From positions 1,962-54,510 of the forward strand of contig JADHZB010001410.1 of the NCBI GenBank assembly GCA_015657535.1: a stretch of 52,549 bases of DNA, written 5' to 3'. This stretch comes from Nephromyces sp. MM_2019. Taxonomy: Eukaryota > Apicomplexa > Aconoidasida > Nephromycida. Of the stretch, positions 1 to 12,814 are shown piece by piece; the stretch's first letter is position 1; every line of letters starts with the position of its first letter. Position numbers and translations under genes: made by a program. The notes beneath the pieces are model-generated. The model saw only the letters and a list, made by a program, of their open reading frames with translations, was not told the DNA's origin and did no database searches.

Positions 1-225
1 TTTTTTTTCCGTGTTTTTTACTCTTTAATTTCTAAGCTGTAGGGTATATTTATCACCACTTTATTATTTCTCTCTTGTCTTTGACTTCCTGCAGTTTAAA
101 GATAAAAAAACTCAAATTTATCGAAATTTGATTTTTTTATCTTTGCAATAAACCCTAGCCTGTAAACTTCTTACGCTTTGATTTCAATAATTCTTGAAAG
201 CTGCTGCTATTTGTTGGGTTCGCAG

Positions 226-991
226 TTTTTGCTTCCTACGGTTAGTGCTAAGGATTGGACCTTGTGTGAGACCCCCCCATTGCGGTATTTAAATGACTCG
301 AAGACTTTGTATCAGGAGGGACTCGTTCCTGCAGCGATTCTTCACTTTAGGCTTAAAAATGGTTTGTACCTGTAGGTACTCATTTGCTAATTTGGTGCAG
401 ATGAAGTTTTCTTTAGCTTTGTGTGTGTTTATAATCTTGGCTTTTGCACTTCACATTTGTTTTATATTTCCTTGAGTAAATTACTCAAAAAAAAAGGTTC
501 TTAATGAGAATACGGATACCTCCTATCAATTTCCTACTTTTTGTTGCCGTTCGCCTCATTCTATAAGCTTTTTTTTATTTCCAGCTATGACTTTTCTTTT
601 CTACACCATTTTTGTATGCTAAAGAAGAACCTGAGATGTAATACCTGATGAAAGTTCATTGAGGTTTGAGCATTTACTTACTCTTTTTCCAGTAAATTAG
701 CAAGCATGTTTCTTGCTTTGCTGATTAAAAAGTTTGAGTGATGAAAATGATCCTTGGAGAGGGTTTTTTTTATTCTCGGATTTTTTTTTGGAAGAGATTG
801 GCTTAGCTCTAGCTTTCTTAACTGCCGTCTAGGTGGAATGTTTATTTTTTTACGTCTTCAATAGTATTTCTATCAGTGTCCTGAACTCCAATTTTCATTT
901 TTGCATTGCAGAAGATCCTAGCAGCTCTACTGCTGCATCTTTTCCAAATTACATTAACAAGGAGGTGATTCTTCGTTTTGAAAGCGCTTGA
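226..991 (+). CDS. UBX-domain protein of the TUG/ASPSCR1 type, 3' end only
   Basis: Two exons are supported. Exon A runs from about 226 (after an acceptor ending TTCGCAG) to 361. Exon B is 912-991, after the acceptor TTTTTGCATTGCAG, and ends in TGA at 989-991. The join (AAT G | AA GAT CCT) keeps frame. Exon A encodes the second half of a UBX-like beta-grasp fold: WTLCETPPLRYLND, then SKTLYQEGLVPAAILHF. This matches the arrangement I know from the C-terminal UBX of ASPSCR1/TUG (ITPPKTVLDD, then TQTLFQANLFPAALVHL). Family members bind the p97/VCP (CDC48) ATPase and regulate its hexamer and membrane traffic. The tail after UBX is short (about 25 residues). The 5' part of the gene lies left of the window or in weak exons before 226; a possible earlier piece follows the acceptor at about 94. 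The exon A start is uncertain. Family assignment is by eye. Confidence 0.55.
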
Positions 992-3445
992 GGAGATGCA
1001 AACGAGTGCATCTTCTAGGAAAAAGTGCACACATGATATTGCTGTAAACCTGTTGGCCGTAACATCATAAAGCCGGAACGCCGTTCGTTTGTAAAGGGTA
1101 GGGTGTACCGATCACGATGGTGACAGTTTATACTGGGTTATACTGGCGTTTGTTCTGACGTGCAAGTTTTCGTCATGGAGAATGTTTAAAGTATCGAGGG
1201 AGCTTGCGTGATAGCCTAAAATTCTTTGGCTATATGAAGTCCATTTAACTGCATAGAGAATGCATCGCTGAGATGAGCTCATAATTTTACTTTATATCAA
1301 CTTTGTTAATTGCTTTCCTATCTTTGGTTATAAAAATGCCCAAGGTGTGTGTTTATTTCCATAAATTGAAGTTATCAATAATTTAAAAGTAGTAATTTAA
1401 AATTTTTTAAGTATCTTTGCTGGTAAAACATGATTTTTTATGCTTCTTAGGTGAGTCTCAGGCTTCATGCTTATTGACAGCAACGGATGCGCAGCTTACT
1501 TTGACGCGTAGTGCTAATTTTAGGCTTTAAACTTCTTCCTTTACATATGCAGAGGATTGGCTTTAGCGTTGGATTTCTTCTTGATTGTGTGATGTGCATT
1601 CGCTTTGCAAAATTTGCCCTCTATTAATTCAATTTGGCTGCGTTATATTTCAGTCTATTCTTTTAAGCTCTTCACTTTGCCAAGTTGTTTTTCCATCATA
1701 ATTGTTAACAAGCACTTTCAGTGTTTAAAAGGGGTATGTTTCAGGCATTCTAGTGTCTTCATGTTTTTTCATCTTCGTTGCAAGAAGTTTATAGCTGCTA
1801 TAGATTTACGATTTATGCTATCATATTATACTACTCATATACCTGTCACATGTAATTGAAGACTCGCTTGTGACTTGCCGACAGATTACAGTCCTGTATC
1901 AACTAATGGAATATTCCCTGCTTTTTGTTGTTTGTTTCTTCTTATTCATGCAATTTTCACCCTTAATTTGATACTAGTAGCTTGAAACTGTTGTGATTCT
2001 CGGTCCTTGGTTACTCCGTCTGTTTGGACGATCGTCACCTTACTATGTGCGTTATGCAATTGACTTGTTTAGAAAAAAAGGCGTATGAGGCATTTTTTCC
2101 AGTTTCTACTCATTTGTAGAGACTATCCATGTAGCTTCGAATGCACGTTATATTTGACGTATGACTGCTCGAATTTTGCGGCGAAGCTTGTATATTATTA
2201 GCGGTTTCTGGGACGCACTATATTGGTCTTCACATGAACTCGCAGGCCAAACGAACAAGAAACTCAGCGATATGCCGTGATTTTTTTCTTGCGTGTACTA
2301 TAGATAAAAGTCACGCTGTTGGATCAGTGTTTTGATCCTTTGCTTACCTACTTTGTTCCCAGGCCCGTCAATCTCGTGATTGCCGAAGCATGCCGTTTGA
2401 ATGTGCATAGAGGACTTATGTCTAAGCCACGTAGCTACGTCGCGAACGTATGACTCGTTTTATTGGTTACTCATATTATTTTAGGTCACTTTTTCCTCTA
2501 TGCGTTAAGCTAATTGGTTGATTTCTATGATTGGCTAGGCTGAGTGTCACAACGACTTGTCAATCCAAGATACCAAGGTTTTTATTTTTAGACCTTTAAT
2601 TTGTAGTTTGAGTGGAGTCTGCAAGCATTACTTATCTATTATGAAGTACCGTGCCACGTCGGAAAAACGCATTAACAAGAAACTCGCCTCTGAATCTAAA
2701 ATAGAAGTGGCCCTTTTATACAGAGCAGGCTTATCTAGCCTAAAGAGCCATTAAAACTATTACAAACCCTTGCATGGCCCTTCGGATTACATCTCCCTAT
2801 TCTGAGCATGTAAAGCAAGGTTTAATTACAACAGTTATCAAAAGTCTCCCTTCTTTAAAAGTTTTGGATTCTTTTAAATTTAGCTATACGTCAATGTTTC
2901 CGCCTGTTAACCATGTATTTTTTTTCTTAACATGCCGTCGCGCGATAATGCCTGTATTTATAGGTATAGCCTAGCAGCGATATTTCTTTGTTTTAATTCA
3001 TGTGAAGTATCCTCCATGGTGTCTCATTATTGAGAAAAGCATCATGAAATATGAAGCTGCCCATCATGGATGAATTCCAATGGCAATCTAGTTAATTTGC
3101 CAAGCAATCTCTGCGCGTTACACCTATGTACGACATAACCTATAGGGTAGCTTAAGTTTGAGAACTCTATGCAGGGATAATCGTCGCGTTTAAGTACCAA
3201 ATGAATTTTGATCACTTGGATTACACAGGTATGCGTTGTATTACTAGATTTCTGTTGGCGAGCTTTGGCAACAGGGGACTAAAAAAATATCTTGACTTAG
3301 CTTGTGCAGTCTATGCTTTTGCTCTTTTCCTAGCTGTATAAATCAAAAGCAGGTCTGCGCTCCCAACTATCACGATGAAACTTGGTTTAAATTTCGTTTG
3401 ACCTTATAGATATGTTTAAATTTACTGGAACTATTATTTCCAAAA
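992..3445. other. Intergenic or 3' flank, T-rich on the + strand
   Basis: No convincing exon was found. The + strand is strongly T-rich throughout, as expected for transcript or flank downstream of the + strand UBX gene. The few open frames are short, have poor codon character and lack good splice partners. The interval separates two convergent genes (UBX on +, the RRM-like gene on -). Confidence 0.5.
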
Positions 3446-6400
3446 TCAAGTGACATATTCCTTGATAGAATCTGATGCTTTAACCCAGGCATCGTTTAAG
3501 ACCAATCCGGCACTGGCCACCGCTTGTTCGGCACCAGACTGAGAACATAATAGTACCACATAGCGCTCTGGATAAAATTGGACGGACGGTGCTACAAGCG
3601 ATAATTCGATTTGACAGAGTGTGTAGGAGTTGGTCGCATGAATTTGAGGGATACCTATTGATACATGCAGAAAAGGCAGAAACGGGTTTTTTTTTAATCT
3701 CTTGAATGACCTAACAGTACATAGATATGGTGTTTTGGGATTCAATAGCTAAATTAGGCACCTATCCTATTATAGAGTATGTCGAAAGTATTATGCGACT
3801 CTAGAAAAGCAGTAATATTTCCTTTTTTGGAGGATATGCTAGAACTATTCAACAGGTCACTGGTTGGGGTAAATTGATCTCAACCACAAATCAAAGAGAG
3901 AATTAGCATTTTTCATAACTGAAAACTGAGTAATAAAAGCCATTTTATTCTGTGCAGGGCTATGCACGTTTACTAACAACTCGCGTATGATGCTAGTAGT
4001 TTGCTAGGTCTAGGAGATTTATTTTAATGGTCATCGGAACAAGTGTGTGGTTTCTGCTAGAATTAAAAACTAAATATTGTGGAGCTTGGCAAAACTTCAA
4101 AATAGAATCATCCTACTCTATAGCGTTATCTATACATATTTAGCCTAAGAAAATTGGGGGAAATAATAGATACCCCACCCAAGGAGACAACAGTCTCCAC
4201 ATATAACACTAATGTCTGAGCGTAAAGTTTTTCGTTTCTTAAAAAAAAATTTTTATAGCATAGGAAAATTACTGAAGCCAGTATGAAAAGCCAGAATCCC
4301 TAGTTTGACCAAAATTTTCTTCACTTTAGCAAGTGGCTTGATTGTAAAAACTGGAGTAAAATGCGATGTAAGCTGTTCCACTAGGTTTTGCATAATGTAG
4401 CTACGGCAGGAAAACATGGTAACTTCGCCAATAAAAAGCTAGTAATGGGGACTATAACAATTATAATACGTCCTAGAAGCTTTCTGTATTTTCTGTTAAA
4501 GTGACGAGCCATACAAATATTAACAGAATTTCTTTGTTTACACTTGGGTTTGTAGCGCTTCAAGGCCGAAAAGCAAGGAAACCTCATCAAAAGGTTGGTA
4601 AAGCACGAAATGTACTATAGCATAAGCCATATGTGAACTTTTTTAAAAAGTATGTTAGGTAGGCAACTCTCATGCAACAATTCTAGTATGGGCTGAGTAA
4701 TCAAGAAGCTGAATTTAACAATACAAAAATAATAACGCATTAATTTAGTGCTGCAGATTCTACGGGATTTTTACGGTCCCAGCGTAGATTTTTGCATAGC
4801 ATCAATGGTATTTTCCTTGATATAATTTAACTGAGCCAATATGCGCTGTATTTGTCTGTCTCTATAGAGCCGTTTTTCGAGTACGAAATTTGTAACTATT
4901 TTCGCTTAACTACATTTTATGCTGCATGCCTGCTTTTTTCAAAGAGCAGCTTAGCGAATATATGGAAGCTGCTTGCTGGCTTCTATGTTTTGCTATGCAA
5001 AAGCTTAAATTGTTGCAGAGATCGTACAAATTTTTGACAGCCACATGCCGAAGAACCGGAAAATAGCAGGCAAGGTTAAAAAAGTACGCGCAGCGTGGTC
5101 TCTAATTTCTTGCTGAAAGTAACATTTTCAACAGAAGCTGGGAGCAACAGCTATTCGGGTCAGCATATCAGTAGGATAAATATGATGGTACCGCGCAGTT
5201 TTTCTCCACCCAGGAGTTAGAATATATCTACGTATAAGCTCATAAACTACAGCTGCTAACTCCACTATATTTTGGATATTCTAAAACCGTATTAAATAGC
5301 TGTGAAATGCAACAGTAAATAATCATACTTTTAAGATAAGCAATTAAACGAAAGAAAATATGCTGCAATTCCTTTATCACACATTATTAGCCGCTTACAT
5401 GCGAGCAATAGCTCTAGGATATATCTAAATGTTTTGAGCAGGAATTCTGGCGCTTCTTTCAGCTGATTTTAAGTTTTGACGAAAAAAACAATCGCTCTTG
5501 ACTACTTAAAGTGTTTAAAATCTTACCGATGCCCAATTTTGACTTATTGTAGTCCGTAAATTCCTTGCTGTTGAACCAGCAGTATTGATGATGTAACCCG
5601 CAGCTGCAAGAAAATCAAAGCGAGTTGTTCAGGAAAAATGTAGTGCAGGTGTAGCAACAACTTATGTAGGCTACGCCATAACTTTTGATGAGATCAGGCT
5701 AGAAAAAGGAAAAACTTGAAAGTGGTCATACATTCCTTAATCGCATTTTCCTCGAATATTTGGGCTGGTTTTTTAGCAATATGTAACGTGTGTAACTTCC
5801 TCTTATGGTAGATGCTTTTACACCCATTTTATACAGTACTTAAATGGCTGCCTCTCAACGCAAACATCTTCAATTAATGTGCTGCTGCATGCTAGTCCAG
5901 TATCATTGCAGCTAACATCAAATTTAGCCCGTATCATACTATCTTATTTTTATACAATAAGATGGTACGATACTTAGTATAGCTAGCAGCACCCCTTTTA
6001 GCTTTACAAAAGATGCAAAATTATTTGCAACTAATGTATAAGCAGGTTATGATGCCTCGCTTTTGTGCGCATTACAGTGTAGTATCAACGATGATCGTGA
6101 TTAGCGGTTAGAGGGATTAAGGGGTAATTGCTATATCTAAATTAAAATATATTACCTTAGAAATTTAGTAAACTGTTCGATGCTGGTATCTTCAGTAAAG
6201 CAAAAACAGCAGGAATAAGATGAAAGTGCAAGGCTCAGCAGTAAGCCGTAGCATTCCAGATTGACGATGCAGTAAAGTACAGGCTGTAGCACGCAAAGAA
6301 ACATACTACATTTCAAAATTTTACCTTCTGATGTTCGTCCTATTGTATCTTCGCTTACTGCAACATTACCGATAGACGTCTGCACGCAAAAGCTTCTTTC

Positions 6401-8661
6401 CGGTGTTATTTATTATGACATCAAGTCTCGGGTAAAAATGCGTTTACTTGAAATGGTGAAATGTACAGATCAAAGAATATCTACCATATAAGCTGGACGC
6501 CAGCCTATCTAAAAATATGACCAGGATTTCTCTATGAAAAGCACCTACTTTAGTGGCAATTATTTTATTTTGAATACATAATATTAAACTAAAGTCCCAG
6601 TAACAAAGCCTTCATCGGCCCTTCATTCTGTTATTGCATTTGAACTGAAAAACAAGTCATCAAGCAGCATAAAGCTCATGACCCACTGAAAATTATTGTG
6701 ACGAATTAATCAATTGCAAAGCGATAGTTGCAAAAAACCTCTAATCCGAACTTTAAAGTTTTTACTCACCGCTGACTGTATATATTCGGTCACTTTTTTC
6801 CATAAAGAGTCATCTTCATCAACAAATCTAGAATATATGTGAGTCTTGTCATCCTCGAAAGTTAAGTTCGCGTTACAGGCAACCTTGAATGAAAATGCAT
6901 TATTGGAAACTTTATAACTCCGCTTTTTGTGCAAATGGAAGTGCAAATTCGTTATCTGCTAGCATATTTTGGGAAGATACTTATAGCTAAATAGGCATTT
7001 GACAAAACCAAAGTCAGCTTTAGAATATGCCTGACTCATTAGAAAAAAGCATAATGCAGCAACTGTCATCATCTAAATAAGTAATACGTCCTTCAAAGAG
7101 ATATATTGGCACTGAGAAGGATAAGCGGTAGCGCTTTATTTGAAAACAGTTCGATCAGCCCAATCATGCGCTATATTGAAACCAGCCATCTAGCGACTGG
7201 CGAATCGAAGAAGTTTCTTCTGCTACACGTAGATACTAGGCGGAATACTTATAAAAATATTCTTTGAAGCGATGGAAATCTTCTCAATGCCTGTATTAAG
7301 AATATGTAGCTATGTTGATAAATGAAAGCCAAGTCTGCTCCTAGAATCAAAAATAAACAAGCCTCAACTAAAAGCAGCACAAAAAGATGAACGCTACTAC
7401 CATGCTAGCATTAAAAAAGTATATTTAGCAGTTTTCTATACGGTGATGATATTCATGATTAAGGAATTGCGCCTTTTCTCGACAGTAAATCACTTTTATC
7501 AGCTAGGAATATACAGCTATATCTATACCCCAATTAAAAAAAACATATTTCTTATATGTTATAGAGATTACAAGGAAAGAAAGCATAGAATATATTTCAT
7601 GACGCATAGTTATTGTGAAGACACACTATTCACTGTAAAATCCTAGGTGGCCGCTTTCCCCTCAAAAAATAGCAAGCTTTACAATGGCATGTTATTATGG
7701 TGTTTATTTCAAATGTGCGCTTTGACATATTTTAAATCAAGGAGGAGGTAATGAGGATTTCATCACAAATAATCAGTAGGAATTTACTTTGGCAGGGTGC
7801 AGAGAGAACCTATGATTGCATTCATCGGTTAATCACTCAATAGCTAAAGTCCCATGATTTCAGATTATTTGAACGTAATTTTCCTCGAAAAGCTCCAAAG
7901 GCTCATTATATTTGCAAAAAAACCGTTCAAAAAAAAAATTTACGAGATCGATATTTTTTTAAGGCAAATCACTTCAATTGCGGGAAAAGCTTGTAATATT
8001 TTTAGAGTTCAGAGATACTTATAGTTATAACCTTTGCAAAAGCAGGAGAGGCAAATGAAACTGTGAAATTCATTTCCTGGCCAACGGAAGGTGCTTGATC
8101 GATTCTGATTATAGGTCCTAACCATGATAAAAAATTCCGGCACTTCTCGACAGATGTTCCAGGGGGAAAGTTGCAGGCAATAATTGATGACCTTGGATCA
8201 AAGCCTTCTTGCTGAAAATTTGGGTACAACGATTACACATTTGAGAGGCCCTCAATATCAATAAAGGGAGAAGTCGTTCAAATTTTCACCGACTCTGCGC
8301 ATATCTTCAATACGAGGGCAATTTAAAGATAGCCCATATCTATATGAAAACTCAATTTCCCTGATTTTCTGGCATTTTACCCTTGACCAGATTGACATTT
8401 GCACGTGTTCAAATATTTAAGTTGCAAGCAATTTTTCAAGTATAAATATAAAATTTTTTTCCAGCTTACCGCATACGTCTTTGGTATAGCCCTTGGAATA
8501 TCAGAAGGGTCAATAATTCTACTTGCAACTTGTGCAATATCTGGGGGTCTCCTAACTGACTGCGTACCAGACCTTCCGGTTCTTCTCTGTAGTTCTATGG
8601 TTGGCTGGCGGTTGATAGCTTGCCCCGGTGGCTTTTGCGATGCTCCAGGTTGATTCTCCAT
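3446..8661 (-). CDS. Multi-exon gene with RRM-like N-terminus, function unknown
   Basis: Start is ATG at 8661. Supported exons are 8661-8470, 8211-8032 (or to 8019), 6883-6770, 6379-6325, 6189-6156, 5567-5527, 4895-4775 and terminal 3654-3446, stop 3446-3448. Reading phases agree at all junctions from 6883 to 4775. A further exon near 4350-4273 ends in the phase needed by the terminal exon, but its junction to 4775 does not fit, so at least one exon or boundary is wrong. Exon 1 encodes 64 basic, Pro/Gln/Arg-rich residues. Exon 2 reads as the first part of an RRM: beta-1 SIIACNFPPG, helix SVEKCRNFLSWLG, then a beta strand ending NFTVSFASPAFA. The 4895-4775 exon is helical and charged (EKRLYRDRQIQRILAQLNYI). 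The last exon encodes YPERYVVLLCSQSGAEQA. I do not recognise the full-length family. Exons are short (34-209 nt). Existence of the gene is fairly sure, exact structure is not. Confidence 0.5.
5931..5973. repeat. Imperfect inverted repeat, 17-bp arms, 9-nt loop
   Basis: Arms at 5931-5947 and 5957-5973 pair over 17 positions with one A-C mismatch and one G-T wobble, around the loop TTTTATACA. It lies in the intron between exons 6189-6156 and 5567-5527 of the RRM-like gene. It could be a structured intronic RNA or a decayed mobile-element terminus; nothing decides this. Confidence 0.7.
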
Positions 8662-9015
8662 ATTTTATGCCTTGCTAAGGCTGCATCAACACCCAAAATA
8701 TTCATAGTGTTGCGTCAAAGTTGCATTACTTTTGTTGGAATAAAATGAAGAAACTAATAATACGTTGACCCCATTGAATTCGCTGCCACATTCTTCAAAT
8801 AAACACTATTATATAGTTGGGCAGTCCCAATTCGCATATTCTTGTGTTCGCGGCTGTTGTTATGGTTCTGATGTGTTTCTTTCATTTTTTGTCTATAATT
8901 TTAGTAGTTAATCTTGCTTAATATTACTCCAAACATAGGGGATAAAAAGAATTATATACCTTTGAAATATCTCCCGTAACTTTAAAACTAAGCAATTGTT
9001 TATAAAATTATAGCG
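8662..9015. other. Short intergenic spacer
   Basis: About 350 bp separate the stop of the upstream minus-strand gene (9016) from the ATG of the RRM-like gene (8661). It presumably contains the promoter of the latter and the 3' UTR of the former. No recognisable motif was seen. Confidence 0.4.
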
Positions 9016-9245
9016 CTAAGTCTTTCCGCCTACAAATTTCCCTCCGCTGCTATCACCCAGTAAGGATATCTCGAGTTGTTCAATATTTTGCAAAATTAAT
9101 AGTATAACACATGAAAGCAGGCTTTCATTATCTGCAGGAACAAAAGATTTTTCATCAGCAACCTTTCGTATTGCTCTATTTCGACACGATTGGGTGAAAC
9201 AAGGAGCCTCATCATTTGGGACGGAAGCTACTTTCACTCGTTCGC
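9016..9245 (-). CDS. Terminal exon of an unassigned minus-strand gene
   Basis: After an acceptor (TTATAG, exon starting at 9245) an open frame of about 76 codons runs to TAG at 9016-9018. It begins ERVKVASVPNDEAPCFTQSC and ends in a Gly/Ser-rich tail (LLGDSSGGKFVGGKT). The central part is hydrophobic (LLSCVILLILQNIEQLEI). I recognise no domain. Upstream exons are likely among the candidates at 9987-10097, about 10560 or farther, but the connections are not resolved. Confidence 0.4.
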
Positions 9246-9986
9246 CTATAAAATGTAAAAAACTTGAGATTCTTTGATGCTAGCAAGAAAGCAAGGAAGA
9301 CTTTCACGCATACGCTGCTTATCCTGTGTATGGAGGAGATATACTTCGCTTGAGATTGCTATGATTTTAAGATTCAACACCTAGCACAGCCCCATGCTGT
9401 ATCTCATTAAAGCTTCACTTATACATTGCAATGCCGTAAATTAAAGATTAATCTAAGTGCTGAAGCAAGCCTAAATGTTTTCCGTCTGGCATGAGATGCC
9501 ACATTAGTGCGTGCACTTTAATATGCATGCGCCATTAGCATTTTTACAAAATAAGAGTCTTGTGATATTGGGGGTTAGGTCATGCAAAATCTGTAAACAA
9601 TTTTTATGATAAGATCAAAAAGAGAAATTGCTATGATAGCTTTCACGAATCTGTGAGCTTTGCTTACAGTGCTAATTATTACTGAAGCGCAGGAGAAAAC
9701 AGAAGTTATTGCTCGTATTAGCGTGCCTTCGCATGCACTTTAAATCCTGTATGACTTACTTTTTGGCTCGAAAATAAGTTTTCTTATTCACATATAGAAA
9801 GGAGATACCAAACGCATTGCCGAGGCATAGATATTACCATTCCAATGATCAAAAAGCAGCTAATAACCTCATGGACCACTCTCGATGTATTTCACTGAAA
9901 GTCATGTACTCATCTAGGTTTCTGAACTACACTACTTTGTACGTCATACGATAAGATACAAGTTCTGATCAGGATCATAAGCATAG

Positions 9987-10097
9987 TCAAGTCGAAGAGT
10001 ACAGCTTAAAATCCCTCCCGACAACCAATCCTTCGTCCCCGATTAAAGCGCCGAAAAGGATCGTATCACGGGTAGATGCCAAGTCAAGTACGAGCAT
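9987..10097 (-). CDS. Probable exon, unassigned
   Basis: An open minus-strand frame starts at or before ATG 10097 and ends TGA 9987-9989. It encodes MLVLDLASTRDTILFGALIG followed by DEGLVVGRDFKLYSST. Base composition is more GC-rich and codon-like than the flanks. The alternating hydrophobic strands are protein-like (loosely like a longin or roadblock strand pair), but the family is not recognised. An internal donor (AAGCT|GTACTC) could end the exon earlier. The acceptor is unclear, so it might also be a first exon. Confidence 0.3.
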   Translation of the reverse strand: MLVLDLASTRDTILFGALIGDEGLVVGRDFKLYSST

Positions 10098-12228
10098 CCA
10101 GGAATCACTCTACCTTCACAAGTTGCCACTTACAGCCGAAATCTAAGCCCTGTAAGCCCGCCAGTGGATACTTAAAAGCAAATTTAATTCTTCACACTAC
10201 CGCTTAACTTTCATGCTAAATCTGAAAATAATCCAGGCAGAATCCATAAAAGCGGCACACATGCGCTACGCCCTTAATTTTACTTAGCGCTAGTTAATTC
10301 CTACTACAAAGCAAGTCCAACGGTACAAACTGAAATGACCGCGAGGGTGACGTTGCCTACTCTGCTATGAATGTTTTGTTTACACTCAAAAATTTTAGCT
10401 TCTTTATTTCCGAGTTACACATTTAGGTTTTCAAGGTGTAGCGCTCCGCAATTCAATTCACTTCAAACGCATCAACTTTGTGCAAAGCACGTAAGCGTCG
10501 TTGGCAGCAGAATGCCACCTCCTGGGCTCTTTGAACATGGATTTTGCTCCGAAACATGAACTGAGGAAAAGGAAGAAGGACTATTCCAATAAGCAATGAG
10601 TGCTAATCACATCACTGTGGTGCCCCAAATTTTGCTGATGTGCGCCCCGAGTCCCATATCAGAAATAATCAATATTTGCGCGCATACGTTGTGCAATAGA
10701 CTCATCCTACCTTTTTTATACCTGAGGCTTGCGTCGAACTAAATTCGTGCACTACTCCTCCCCTTCGCTCCTCTGGAATCCATCAAAAAAGGCAACACTT
10801 ATTGATTACTAATACTATATAATCTACACTGCAGACCTCTCTGAATATAAGAAAGTTGTTACGAGAAGATTACGGTTGGGCAGCGTACTCGATAGGATAA
10901 TAACGCGGCCTCCCCATCCCAAGACCCAGTGACAGCGGTCGGTCTTGACTTTGACTCCCTACATACTCGCAACAAGCCCTTGACGGGAGATCCTAGTATA
11001 TTTGAATGCCATTTAATAGCTAGAATAGAAGGAATCGCTCATGCTTAGGCGGATACTTATACAGTGAATGTGTAGTGCATTATTGCCCAACAATCGTGCC
11101 GGTCAATGTTGTAACGACCTCATAATTAAGTGTTATTGGAATCGAGTTAACGAATGCTATGGACAATGTAAATCTAAAGATGCCTCAAATTATGTTAAGG
11201 GCTGCATTTATATACACCTCCGCAGGTTGAATTTATAATATAAAAATTAGCAACACGCTGTTCCGCAAACTTTTTCGTATATAACCAGAAACATTGTAGG
11301 CAATACAGAAATGCTAGGTGTATCATACAAGTGCTTTTCGATGTAAGAAAAATCGGCTAGTAATCTTTTTCGAATCACATTCAACGAAGAATCAAGGAAG
11401 CGATATCATGACAGAATAAATTATGCTGAAACAAATGAATTTGAACACCTTGTGAAGGCTTCATCCTATAGCAATGAAGCTTATACGCGTGATTTTTTTA
11501 TTTTGGCTACACAAAATCAATAAAAAAACTATATTCAAAAGCAATTCTTCGTTTCAGCAGTACTCATGATACAAGAATAAGGGCCACATAACGCCATCAA
11601 ATTAGCAGCAATTACTAAGCAGTGACGTAGTCTGCATGCTCGTATACAGGCCCCAACACAAATATGACCAAAAATAATGAGGGAGCATTTCGTACGCAGA
11701 ATGGTTTGCCTTGTGATTTGAGAGATGAATGTGGCCCCGAACCTGTACGAGTAATTTCAGAAAGAAGCGAATAAGCCGACGGTATAGCATATCAAAAAAC
11801 CGCGAATCCTAGAGAGTGCTAAAATAAGATATCTGCTCTCAAGAAAACATGCAAAGCCAACCATAGCGTCTTGCGTTACGAGAATATGGTTGCACATCAC
11901 TTTCAGGATTCGCTTTATATATTCTAACAAATAACTATAAAAAATCGCAAAGGCTAACAACAAGCCTTTAAAGTTTAAAAAACCTAATTAGAGAAAACTA
12001 TGTAGCATCTGCTTAAGAGTAAAAACAAAAATACTGTTCCCAGTACGAGAGCCCTAACAAGCTTTGCCGGATGTATTATCTTATGGTACCATGAAAAATC
12101 TAAGAAAACGGTCACCACCAATGAATGAAGAGGCTATTGGAAACAAGAGATAACAACACTCCAAAAATTTTCTAAACGACACCTGCCTCCCTGTGAGTAA
12201 TTAGGAGCAAGAAAAATATACAAAAAAC

Positions 12229-12814
12229 CCATTTTCAGTAAGGCATCGAAAAACTCGAGACCTACTATTAGGCGACCATTCAATGTACCATCAGCACTCA
12301 GGAAATAAAGAAGCAAACTAAAACAGTATTTTGAAGTTCTAAAGGACAGAGAAAAGCTAATATACACTCAGCACACCTACTAGATAAAGCACAAATGGAA
12401 TAAATGAGCATTCAATAATGATATGTTATGGAAGCTACTTTTTCTATATTTTTAAATTGTTTGAGCAGGCATTACGGGAAAAATAAAAGCTCTGAAGAAT
12501 ATTCTATTTACCAGCATTATAGCTCAGATTGTCATAAAATCTTAGAAGCAATTCCATGCGCGAAAACTTTCTAGACTAGAACCAGAAAAAAACAAGCATT
12601 TCTGCCATAACTTTTGAGCCGGAAATAACAGATATAACATATTCGTTCCTTACCCCACGATAATATAAACAAATAAAATGGCGAAATATGCAAATATAAA
12701 AGCATGAGCCAAAGATACGTCAAAAATGCGTGAGGATAGCTTGAGAAGACACATGTCCAAACATTGGGAGCACTTACATGAAAATTTCAATGAGTTCATA
12801 CAGAATGGACGAAA
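12229..12814 (-). CDS. Two linked exons; segment resembles the TFIIA-gamma helical domain
   Basis: Exon 12814-12778 (after TTTTTATTCAG, donor GTAAGT) and exon 12296-12229 (after TTTCCTGAG, donor GTTTTT) join in phase. They encode SSILYELIEIF then IADGTLNGRLIVGLEFFDAL and LKM. The spacing ELI...G-x-L-x(3)-L-x(5)-FD matches the four-helix half of the small TFIIA subunit (TFIIA-gamma/TOA2), which helps TBP bind promoters in the nucleus. The match is short and rests on pattern, not search. A candidate first exon with ATG at 13519 (MDSLALTRIRLYQEHFPAYR) does not join in the required phase. The beta-barrel half (motif like CDNVWTF) was not found; an in-phase continuation after acceptor 11743 (exon from 11742) is only weakly similar. 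Confidence 0.3.

Noticed and set aside
1605..2974. Three short + strand frames in the T-rich left region
   Set aside because: They are Phe/Leu/Ile/Cys-rich translations of T-rich DNA without splice signals or homology.
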